Source: JAWLAT01 sp041395325
Lineage (GTDB): Bacteria; Pseudomonadota; Gammaproteobacteria; Xanthomonadales; SZUA-5
Assembly: GCA_041395325.1 (NCBI GenBank)
Contig: JAWLAT010000012.1
Location: forward strand, 1-64,000
Direction of reading: 5' to 3'
DNA length: 64,000 bases
A program made the position numbers and the translations under genes. Below are positions 54,727 to 62,879 of this stretch, in pieces. Every line of letters starts with the position of its first letter. Within the stretch, counting starts at the first letter, position 1. The notes beneath the pieces are model-generated. The model was not told where the DNA came from and did no database searches. It worked only from the letters and a program-made list of their open reading frames with translations.

Positions 54727-56505
54727 CTATGGCGCCTGCCAACGCAGCGTGACCAACCATTCCCGGCCGGGCGCGCCGAAACCCGCGGCCCAGGCGTATT
54801 CACGATCCAATGCGTTGTTGATTCGCGCGCCCAGATGCCAGTCGTCGCCCAGTCGGGTCTCTGCCCGCAATCCCAGCAAGCTGTAGCTGGCCAGCTCACC
54901 GGCAATGTCCTGCCGCTGCGAGACGTAAGCCAGATCGGCCCCGACGTGGGCATTGGCGCTCAGGTCATAGTCCAGATCCAGCGCCAGCTTGCGCCGGGGT
55001 CGTCGCAACAGCTCGGCATCGGTCGCGGCATTGCGGGCGTCCTGCCAGGTGGCATTGGCGGCCACGGACAGCGCCTCGAAGCGCCGCGACAGCGTCAGCT
55101 CGGCACCATCGACAGCCGCCTCGGCGATGTTCACGGCCTGGAAGCTCTGGCCACCCTCGAAGGCAATCAGATCATTCACGCGAGTGCGATAGATGTTCAG
55201 AGCCAGGGCCGTGCCGGCCAAGTCGGTGTCCAGGCCCAGTTCCAGTGAGCGTGAGCTTTCCGGGCCCAGGTTCGGATTGCCGGCAAACAGACCGCCGAAG
55301 CCAGGCGAGTAGAGCTCGTTGAGGTTCGGTGCCCGGAAACCTTCGCCGAAGGACAGATAAAGGCGGCCCGGATCGAAGCGCCAGCCCACGGCGAGCTGGC
55401 TGCTGAGCTCACCGCCGAAGCGCTCGTGATCGTCGTAACGCAGCGCCAGTTCGTGGTCGAAGGCGCCGTTGCGACCCTGCAGCGCAGTGAACACAGCCGC
55501 ATGGTCCAGTTGCTCGGCGTATTGGTTGACCTGACCGAAGGTGTCGACGCTGCTGCCTTTCTCGCGTTGCAGCTGGACGCCGGCCAACAGCTGTTCGCTG
55601 TCACCCAGACGCACATCGTGCACCCAGTCCAGCTGCTGACGTCGGGACAGAAAGCGATTGAAGAACACCGGCGTGTCCAGATCGTCGCGATTGCCGCCCA
55701 GGCTCAACCGATGCTGCCAGCCCTCGCCCAACGGGCCCTCCAGGCTCAATGCCAGACTGTGCTGATCGGCGTCGCTGACCCCCTGGTCGAACTCGGTTTC
55801 GGCGCGCAGGGCCAGCACGCTCAGACTCAGCTGCTGACTGCCCAGCTGACGACCGGCATGCAGGCTGAGATGGCGGCGGCGATAGCCATCATCGTCCGGA
55901 TCGTAGGCAAAGCCGTCCGGCGTCTGCGCCGAAAAGCCATCGTAGTCCTCACCGCCAACGGTCAGACTGAAATGGCCGTCGGCCTGCCGCACACCCCACC
56001 CGGCCGACAGGCCTAGACGGCCCTCACTGCCGACGCGCAATGCTGCCTCCGGTCCTTCCGGCTGGCGGGTGGTGATCGCCAGCACACCGCCAATGGCATC
56101 CGAACCCCAATAGCTCGCCCGCGGACCGCGGACGATCTCGATGCGCTCGATCTGCGCCAGCGGCAGATGCTCCAGGGCCACGGCACCGGTGTTGCTGCTG
56201 GCCACGCGGATGCCGTCGATCAGCACCAGCAGATGATTGGAGTTGGTGCCGCGCAGGAACAGACTGGTGGTCTGGCCGGTGCCGCCGGTGCGAGCAAAGT
56301 CCAGCCCCGCCTCCCGTCGCAGCAATTCCAGCAGGTCGCTGGCCTGACTGCGATCGATTTGCGCGCGCTCGATCACGCTGACCGATGCCAGCGTCTCGCG
56401 CACTGGCTGGGCGCGACGACTGGCGCTGACAGTGATGGCATCGAGAGTGTCCGGCGTCGCAGCCGGGGTGGCTGCCAACCAGGCAGCCGCAAGAATGACG
56501 CTCAT
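54727..56505 (-). CDS. btuB: TonB-dependent outer-membrane vitamin B12 receptor
   Basis: This 592-residue protein has a short signal peptide (ILAAAWLAATPAA), a TonB-box-like segment (DAITVSASR), and a plug domain (about 35-150) with LRGTNSNHLLVLIDGIR and IERIEIVRGPRASYWGSDAIGG. A 22-strand barrel follows, including the receptor box FGEGFRAPNLNELYSPGFGG. The length is BtuB-like and a cobalamin riboswitch precedes it, so cobalamin or a related corrinoid is the likely cargo. GAGGAG lies five bases before the start. The C-terminus ends VTLRWQAP; the usual last residue is an aromatic. Confidence 0.93.
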   Translation of the reverse strand: MSVILAAAWLAATPAATPDTLDAITVSASRRAQPVRETLASVSVIERAQIDRSQASDLLELLRREAGLDFARTGGTGQTTSLFLRGTNSNHLLVLIDGIRVASSNTGAVALEHLPLAQIERIEIVRGPRASYWGSDAIGGVLAITTRQPEGPEAALRVGSEGRLGLSAGWGVRQADGHFSLTVGGEDYDGFSAQTPDGFAYDPDDDGYRRRHLSLHAGRQLGSQQLSLSVLALRAETEFDQGVSDADQHSLALSLEGPLGEGWQHRLSLGGNRDDLDTPVFFNRFLSRRQQLDWVHDVRLGDSEQLLAGVQLQREKGSSVDTFGQVNQYAEQLDHAAVFTALQGRNGAFDHELALRYDDHERFGGELSSQLAVGWRFDPGRLYLSFGEGFRAPNLNELYSPGFGGLFAGNPNLGPESSRSLELGLDTDLAGTALALNIYRTRVNDLIAFEGGQSFQAVNIAEAAVDGAELTLSRRFEALSVAANATWQDARNAATDAELLRRPRRKLALDLDYDLSANAHVGADLAYVSQRQDIAGELASYSLLGLRAETRLGDDWHLGARINNALDREYAWAAGFGAPGREWLVTLRWQAP

Positions 56506-56670
56506 GAATTCTCCTCAGGTACGCACACCCGCGATTGCCGGTGGCGCCAGGAGAATCAGCAACGCGACGATCCGAAAGGCTGCGCGCGGTCACGGCAGCC
56601 GTCGAACCGCCGCTGCCCTCCGCAACGCCGCCCGGTGACCCACGGCGGGAAGCAGTGGGTCCTCCAACAA
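56506..56670 (-). other. Leader between cobalamin riboswitch and btuB
   Basis: The 165 bases between the riboswitch core and the btuB start hold no convincing gene. A short hydrophobic stretch is visible in one frame but lacks a start codon. The region probably contains the expression platform that hides or frees the btuB ribosome site GAGGAG. Confidence 0.45.
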
Positions 56671-56855
56671 GGCCGGTCTCCGGACTCATCGCTGACCAGC
56701 ACGCTGGTCTGGTGCAGATCGCCTTCCCACGCCTTGGCGCAGTGGCTGCTGATCTGACCGGAACGATCTACCGTTGCGGGGGCAGTGCCGGCATTGGACC
56801 GGCTTCCCGTTTCACCTGTGCGCGGCAGCATGGCCACGCCCAGACACCTTCGGAG
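56671..56855 (-). ncRNA. Cobalamin (AdoCbl) riboswitch
   Basis: On the minus strand the conserved landmarks appear in order: GGTG.CTGGGC stem, AGGTGAAACGGGAAGCCGGT, CCGGCACTGCCCCCGCAACG (the B12-box region) and the closing GTCCGGAGACCGG. This is the standard class-I cobalamin aptamer layout. It controls btuB, repressing uptake when adenosylcobalamin is high. The 5' edge is approximate. Confidence 0.92.
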
Positions 56856-56928
56856 TGGCGCGGATCATAGTCCAGCGGGCTGGCACTGCCAACGACCGCC
56901 TCGCATGAACGCCGGTGTGAAGGCCGCA

Positions 56929-56996
56929 CGTCCGCCTGCAGCGCACCGCAGGCGGACGGCGGGTGGACGCCTGGAGATCGGGAGGGCCAGGCGTCC
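56929..56996 (-). terminator. Two hairpins after the giant secreted-protein gene
   Basis: Perfect stems CGTCCGCCTGC/GCAGGCGGACG (56929-56958) and GGACGCCTGG/CCAGGCGTCC (56965-56996) lie just past the stop at 57008 and before the btuB leader. They probably insulate the riboswitch transcript from the upstream gene. No T-run is seen. Confidence 0.6.
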
Positions 56997-57007
56997 GTCG
57001 GTCCCCC

Positions 57008-60000
57008 TCAGGGAACCGTGTCACTCAGTGGCAGCAGTGGCCGATCGGCCTTCAGCCATTCCAGCTGATTGCCGTTGAGCAACTGCGTGCCGAAGGGCAG
57101 CACACCCGGTACACCGGACTGCACGTCGAAACTGCCGCCGTCGGTGGCCGATGGCGACGGCGCGTTCTCGACGCAACCGATCGGGCACAGTCCAAAGCCG
57201 CGATAGAGCTGGGCGTCGACCAGGGGCGCACCGCCGCGTGAGACGCCATCCACCCACAGCGCCTGTCCCTGCAGGTCATAGACATAGACCAGCGAATAGA
57301 GGACGTCGCCCTGGTGGCTGACCGAGACACCCCAGCCCGGATCGTTCGGGTCGTACCACAGACCGGTCATGTCCACACTGGGCACGGTGGCGTCAAAGAA
57401 CAGGAAGGTGATCGGCTCAAAGCGACTGATTCCGCCAATGGTCCAGTGGGCAATGCCGTTGTGTGAGTCGGAGAACAGGAAGGCGAGTTGGCCAATGGTC
57501 TCCGTCACGCGACTGCCATCGTCATAGTTGTAGCTGACCTGCAGCAACTCACCCTGCCAGGCGCGGCCGAAGCGGTGGTCGTTGGCGATATGCCAGTTGG
57601 CGCTGCCGTCCTGACGATAGTTGAACCACAGCGTGACCAGCTCGTCGCGCACCCGCTGGATATCCCAGCCGTGTCCGCTGCGGTCGGGGTTGAACCAGGC
57701 GCCGGCGCGGATGCTGTCGCAATCGATCAGATAGAGCTCGCTGCTGTCGGACAGGTTGCCGCTGAGCAGGCCGCCACGGGTGCGCAACACGAAGCTCTGG
57801 CCGGACCCTTCGTGATCGAGCAGCGCGTCGTCGCCACCGACCGCCACCGGCAGTTCCAGCAGCATGGTCGTGCTCAGATCATCGAGCCGTGTCTGGCGCA
57901 GCTGCAGATTGCCGCTCCCGGCGGCGGCCAGATAGTAGAGCTCGCCGCCGTTGTGACTGAGCAGCGGGGTCCGCAATCCAGCGCCGCTGATCACCAGCTG
58001 ACGACCGCCACCAGCGATGGGATCGACCCACAGCGCATCGCCCTCGAGCAGACTGACCCGAGCACCGGTGCCATCGATGCCACCCAGACGCGCGTCGCCC
58101 TGGCTGATCAGGCGCAGGTTGCCCTGGCCATCCAGCCGGTAGACATTGGCGGTCTCGGTCGCCGCGCCGGTGGTCAGGTCACCGCGTACCTGCACGGCGG
58201 CCTGCTGCAGATCGACGCTGGCAACCAGACGCTCGAAGGCGTCGATCGGCAGTGCCCAAGTGGCCAGGGATTGCATCTGACCGCTTTGCAGATCGAGCTG
58301 CATCAGCTCGCTGCCGGTGCCACTGGTGGCGATCAACAACAGCGCGTTGTGGTCTCCAGAGAAAGCGACCAGCGGGGCCGTGGAACCACCCAGCAGATCG
58401 GGCAACGCAGTGACCAGTGCCTGCGATTCGTCGAGCAGGAACAGGCGCGCCGGTCCGGCCACACCCAGGGTGATGGCCTCGCTGCTGGCCAGCAGGCTCA
58501 GACCACCGCCACGGCTACTGGCAATCAGGCGGACCGTTGCCGAGCCGGGCAACAGATCGGTGCGCAACCGATCCTCGACCAGACTGGCATGGACCAGCTG
58601 CGACTGCGCCAGTTGCTCCACCACCGCCGCGGCGCCGCCGTAGTGCAGCCGGCCTCGCGGCAGGGCGGTGCCGCTGTCGCTGGTCAGCTGAGCGTCCACG
58701 CGACACTGCGCGCCCGCCTGCAGGTCGGCCGCCAGCACCGGCAGCTCCACGTTGGGATTGTTGTCCAGCGGATTCGGATCCTCGTTGACCTGCGAGATCA
58801 CGACCGAGTTCGGATAGGTGCCCACGGCTTCCGGGCGCACCAGGATCGATGCCGCCACGCGCTCGCCGACGGCCAGCCCGGACCAGCTGCAGCGCACCTG
58901 CGAACCGACCAGCGTGCAGCTGCCGCCGTTGTCAGCCGCAGCCGACAGGAAGGTCAGGCCAGCCGCCAGCGTGTCGCGAATCTCGACCGGTCCAGGTGCG
59001 AAATCGGGTCCCTGGTTGGTGACCGTGATCAGGAAGCTGACCGGCGAACCTACATAGGCTTCCGACGGAATGGCCTGCTTGGTGACTGACAGATCCGACT
59101 GTCCGCCCGCGTCCGGCGGCAGCACCGTCAAGCTGGCAGAGGCGACGTTGTTGGCCAGATTCGGATCGAAGTTGTCCGGTCCCACACTGGCAACGGCCAG
59201 GTTGGCAATATCGCCACTGCGACGGGTTTCCGCGCGCAGCGTGGCCTGCACCGACGCGCCAGCGGCCACATTGCCCCAGCTGCACTGGATCTGCCGCACA
59301 CCGGCACAGCTGCCTCCCGCATCAGCGGCCGCCTCGATCAGCACCAGGCCATCGTCCAGCACATCACTGATCTGCACCGATGCGCCATCCGGCCCGGCAT
59401 TGCTGGCGATCAGCGTGTAGGTCACGACATCGCCAAAGTTGGCCGGATTGGGGGTGACGGTCTTGCTCAGCGAGATGTCCGCCTGCGGCAGCGGATCGCC
59501 GCCCTCGGTGACATTGACCACGGCGCTGGCCGTGTTGTTGCCCGGGTCCGGATCGGTCACGCTGCCGCCGGGCTGGACCGTGGCCACGTTGGTGAATTCG
59601 CCTTCGTTGAGGGCACGCACGTCGATGGCTGCCGTGACCGTCGCACCTGGCGCCACCGAGGCCCAGTTGCACTGCACCACCGGATCACCGATGCAACTGC
59701 CCCCCTGACCGGCGCTGGCACCGACCAGCCGGAAATTGAGGTCCAGCACATCGCTGAGTGCCACCGCCGTCGCGCTGGGGCCGGCGTTGCTGACAGTCAG
59801 ATTGAAACGCAGCACCTCACCGACGGCCACGGTCTGCGGCTGCGGCGTCTTGGTCAGACTGAGGTCCGCCTGCTGGATCGTCGCCGGCGCCACCGTGACG
59901 CTGATGGTGGAGACATTGTTGGAGGGGTCGGGGTCGATGCCATCACCAATGATCGACACCGTGGCCGTGTTGCTCAGCGGCCCGGCAACCTGGGGCCGAA

Positions 60001-61969
60001 CCTGGATCTGCACCGACACCGAGGCACCCGAAGCTATCGCCGGCCAGCTGCACTGAATCTGATTGCTGCCAGTGCAGCTGCCACCGCCCGTGGCGACCAC
60101 GGACTGCGGCAACAGCCCCTGCGGCAAGGTGTCGGTGACACGCGCGGGTGCCGCATCCGGTCCGGCGTTGCTGACGGTGATGGTGTAGGTCAGCAGCTCG
60201 CCCGCGGTGACCGGATCGGGAGTGGCCGTCTTGACCACCGACAAGTCCGCTTGCGGTGGCGGTGGCGGATTGACCGTGGTCTGGATGGTGACGGAGTTGT
60301 TGCCCGGGTTCGGGTCCACCGTCGGACCGCTCGGTGTCACCGTTGCCGTGTTGACCAGCACGCCGGCACTACCGGGCGTCACTGTGATCTGGACGCTGAC
60401 CGAGGCCGCGGCGGCGATCGCGCTCCAGCTGCAGCTGATCGTGGTGCTGCCGCTGCACATGCCGCCGTCGGTGGCGACGATGGCGGCGGCGCTCAGGCCA
60501 CCTGGCAAGGTATCGACGATGCTCGCACCGGTGGCGTCCGGGCCGGCATTGGCCACGGTAATTGTGTAGACCAGCGGCTGTCCGACCGTCGCCGGATCGG
60601 GATTGGCCGTCTTGCTCACCGACAGATCGGCCTGCGGCAGGGCCGGCTGCACCGGCGTGGTGATGGTGGTGGTGTTGTCACCCGGATCGGGATCGACCGT
60701 CGGGCCGGTGGGCACCACGGTAGCCGTGTTGGTCAGCACGCCGGTCGCGATCGGATTGACGGTGATCTGCACGTTGACCGAGCTTCCGGCGGCGATGTTT
60801 GCCCAGTTGCAAGCGATCGTCGTGGTGCCGCTGCACATGCCCCCGTCGGAAGGCACGATGGCGCCGGCACTCAATCCGCCCGGCAAGGTGTCGGTCACGG
60901 TGGCGCCGGTGGCGTCCGGACCGGCGTTGCTGATGGTGAGCGTGTAGACCAGCGGCTGCCCCACCGTCGCCGGATCGGGATTGGCGACCTTGGTCAACGA
61001 CAGGTTGGCCGTCGGAATCGGGTCCTGCACGACCGTCTCGATCTGCACCACGTTGTTGCCCGGATCAGGGTCCACGGCACCGCCGTCGGCGCTGACCGAG
61101 GCCGCATTCAGCAGCGTGCCGGCGACCTGCGGGGTGACCGTGATCGTGACGCTGACCGAAGCGCCGGCGGCCACGCTGGGCCAGCTGCAGCTGACAGCAG
61201 TGCTGCCACTGCAGCTACCGCCGCCAGTGACAACGATCGCGTCGGCGCTCAAGCCAGCCGGCAGGCTGTCGGTCATCGAGGCTGGTGCCGCATCGGGGCC
61301 AGCGTTGCTGAGCGTGATCAGATAGTTGAGCGGCGATCCGACGGTGGCCGGGTCAGGGTTGGCGCTCTTGCTGATGGAGAAGTCGGCCGTGACCGGGCCG
61401 CTGGCCGGATCGACGATCACGGTCACGCTGCCATCGTCGTTGCCCGGGTTGGCGTCCGGACCGTCAAAGCTGGCGACCGCCGTGTTGACGAAAGTGCCCT
61501 CCTGCGTCGGCAGTACGGACAGCTGCACGCTGCGGGACTGGCCGGCCGCAATCTGGGGCCAGTTGCAGGTCACGGTCTGGCCGGCAGCGGCGCAGCTGCC
61601 ATCGGCGCTGGTGGTGGCGTCGAGCAGGCTGAAACTGGCGTCCAGAGTGTCGACCACCTGCACCGATTGCGCGGGCTGGTTGCCGACATTGCTCACATCG
61701 ATGGTGAACAGCAGCGCCTCACCGACGGTCGCTGGATTCGGAGTGGCAGCCTTGCTGACGGTCAGATCGGGACCATCGCCAGCCGCGCAGCTGCGGGCCG
61801 CTTCGGCGTGGCCGATGACGATCTCGCCGCTGAGGCTGGCCAGCGCCACGCTGGCGTCGACCTGGATGCGGATCGCATTGACACTGATCTGGCGGTTGAA
61901 GGCATCACCGGATTCGGATTGCTCATTGATGAACAGCCTGACCCCGGCAATGCCCAGGGCGGAGAACAC
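57008..61969 (-). CDS. Giant secreted DUF11-repeat protein (main part, frameshifted from its N-terminus)
   Basis: The frame encodes 1653 residues. It begins with the end of a choice-of-anchor-P-like domain (GVRLFINEQSESGDAF, IVIGHAEA). Eight DUF11 repeats follow (about 67-1075), each starting like DLSVSKTANPDPATVGQPL, containing SNAGPDA and ending with a Cys pair (GGSCSGSTAVSCSWP). A non-repetitive part that may be a beta-propeller comes next (about 1080-1410), then two C-terminal GxW repeats (GAWFNPDRSGHGW near 1420, GLWYDPNDPGWGV near 1536). It has no signal peptide of its own; that lies in the overlapping frame at 61762-62541. A single missing G near 61969 would join them into about 1844 residues. 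Adhesin or surface-fibre role is likely from family. Confidence 0.8.
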   Translation of the reverse strand: MFSALGIAGVRLFINEQSESGDAFNRQISVNAIRIQVDASVALASLSGEIVIGHAEAARSCAAGDGPDLTVSKAATPNPATVGEALLFTIDVSNVGNQPAQSVQVVDTLDASFSLLDATTSADGSCAAAGQTVTCNWPQIAAGQSRSVQLSVLPTQEGTFVNTAVASFDGPDANPGNDDGSVTVIVDPASGPVTADFSISKSANPDPATVGSPLNYLITLSNAGPDAAPASMTDSLPAGLSADAIVVTGGGSCSGSTAVSCSWPSVAAGASVSVTITVTPQVAGTLLNAASVSADGGAVDPDPGNNVVQIETVVQDPIPTANLSLTKVANPDPATVGQPLVYTLTISNAGPDATGATVTDTLPGGLSAGAIVPSDGGMCSGTTTIACNWANIAAGSSVNVQITVNPIATGVLTNTATVVPTGPTVDPDPGDNTTTITTPVQPALPQADLSVSKTANPDPATVGQPLVYTITVANAGPDATGASIVDTLPGGLSAAAIVATDGGMCSGSTTISCSWSAIAAAASVSVQITVTPGSAGVLVNTATVTPSGPTVDPNPGNNSVTIQTTVNPPPPPQADLSVVKTATPDPVTAGELLTYTITVSNAGPDAAPARVTDTLPQGLLPQSVVATGGGSCTGSNQIQCSWPAIASGASVSVQIQVRPQVAGPLSNTATVSIIGDGIDPDPSNNVSTISVTVAPATIQQADLSLTKTPQPQTVAVGEVLRFNLTVSNAGPSATAVALSDVLDLNFRLVGASAGQGGSCIGDPVVQCNWASVAPGATVTAAIDVRALNEGEFTNVATVQPGGSVTDPDPGNNTASAVVNVTEGGDPLPQADISLSKTVTPNPANFGDVVTYTLIASNAGPDGASVQISDVLDDGLVLIEAAADAGGSCAGVRQIQCSWGNVAAGASVQATLRAETRRSGDIANLAVASVGPDNFDPNLANNVASASLTVLPPDAGGQSDLSVTKQAIPSEAYVGSPVSFLITVTNQGPDFAPGPVEIRDTLAAGLTFLSAAADNGGSCTLVGSQVRCSWSGLAVGERVAASILVRPEAVGTYPNSVVISQVNEDPNPLDNNPNVELPVLAADLQAGAQCRVDAQLTSDSGTALPRGRLHYGGAAAVVEQLAQSQLVHASLVEDRLRTDLLPGSATVRLIASSRGGGLSLLASSEAITLGVAGPARLFLLDESQALVTALPDLLGGSTAPLVAFSGDHNALLLIATSGTGSELMQLDLQSGQMQSLATWALPIDAFERLVASVDLQQAAVQVRGDLTTGAATETANVYRLDGQGNLRLISQGDARLGGIDGTGARVSLLEGDALWVDPIAGGGRQLVISGAGLRTPLLSHNGGELYYLAAAGSGNLQLRQTRLDDLSTTMLLELPVAVGGDDALLDHEGSGQSFVLRTRGGLLSGNLSDSSELYLIDCDSIRAGAWFNPDRSGHGWDIQRVRDELVTLWFNYRQDGSANWHIANDHRFGRAWQGELLQVSYNYDDGSRVTETIGQLAFLFSDSHNGIAHWTIGGISRFEPITFLFFDATVPSVDMTGLWYDPNDPGWGVSVSHQGDVLYSLVYVYDLQGQALWVDGVSRGGAPLVDAQLYRGFGLCPIGCVENAPSPSATDGGSFDVQSGVPGVLPFGTQLLNGNQLEWLKADRPLLPLSDTVP

Positions 61970-62541
61970 AGATTCGCCGTCGGCTGCGTGTCGAGGGTGA
62001 TGGTCTGGCCCAGCAGATTGCGGACCTGAGCATTGACCAGCGTGGTAGAGCCCGTCGCCTGCAGAGCACCGCAGACGCCGGTGATGGCCGCCTCGGCCTG
62101 CACGGCATCGGCGGTCAATGTGAGCAGTTGCAGCAGCGGCGTGACTTGAAGATTGACCGACACATCGTCGACGCTGCTGGTGGAGTTGGCGGTCGGAACG
62201 GCGGCGCTGTGATCGGTGGTCACCGTCAGCACGCCGGTGTTGAGGACTTCAGTCCCCAGCAAACCGACCTGCACACCCAGCACCGTGTCCGCCAGTGCGT
62301 AGTCGGCGGGGCCGACACCCGCGACCTGCGGCGTTTCCGTCAACGTTGCCGTGGCGCTGCCCAGCCCCAGAACGTCTGCCGACAGCCCCAGGCGAGCACC
62401 ATAGGCACTGCCGTTGGCGTCCGCCGCAAGTGCCGGAGCGGCAACCCACAGCAATAGCAACAGCGACCAGCCGACCCAGTCGGACAGTCGTGGTGGGCGA
62501 GTTGCACTGGGCTCATGACGGCAAACGGGGCGGACTTCCAT
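61762..62541 (-). pseudogene. N-terminal fragment of the giant secreted protein, before the frameshift
   Basis: ATG at 62541 has AGGAG six bases upstream and opens a signal peptide (GWSLLLLLWVAAPALAADA after a basic start). The next ~150 residues are a choice-of-anchor-P-like domain (GVLTVTTDHSAAVP, ATGSTTLVNAQVRNLLG, TITLDTQPTANL). After codon 191 (61969) the frame continues into proline- and serine-rich nonsense up to 61762. The homologous sequence continues in the frame of the gene above. The fragment is therefore the true start of that gene. Confidence 0.75.
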
Positions 62542-62879
62542 GGCTGGCTCCTGGGCGGAAATACGGATTCCTCCGACGCCCAGAGCCCCTGTGCTCGATC
62601 GGCCTGCAGCTCGAGGCGGAGAGCGTCGTGGGGTGAAGTAACCATGACGAACCGTAAATTAAAAGTGAAGAATGTACGCCTACGTAACTTTATGATCGTC
62701 AATTGATCTGGCCTGGATGATTCTTCACATCAATTGCACGAATGCGACGCCGTGGCGCAGCCGGAGCAAGCCATTCACCGGGCCAGTGACGACCGCCAAT
62801 ACACAGGACTTGTTGACGATTGGGCTGGATGCGCTGCGCTATGCTGGATGCTTGTTGCATCGCCGCAGGGGGCGGTTGC
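62542..62879. promoter_or_regulatory. AT-rich divergent promoter region
   Basis: The 338-base spacer between the giant secreted-protein gene and the acyl-CoA dehydrogenase gene contains the most AT-rich stretch I see (about 62645-62745, with TAAATTAAAAGTGAAGAATG and ACTTTATGATCGTCAATTG). Such a dip normally marks promoters for both directions. No specific operator is recognisable. Confidence 0.5.

Noticed and set aside
56506..56600. Short hydrophobic leader peptide before btuB
   Set aside because: A signal-peptide-like stretch is visible in one minus-strand frame, but an in-frame stop precedes it and there is no ATG or GTG start.
60251..62029. 592-residue rightward frame antisense to the DUF11 repeats
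   Set aside because: Its repetitiveness only mirrors the DUF11 repeats; the Arg/Gly/Asp-rich composition is not protein-like.
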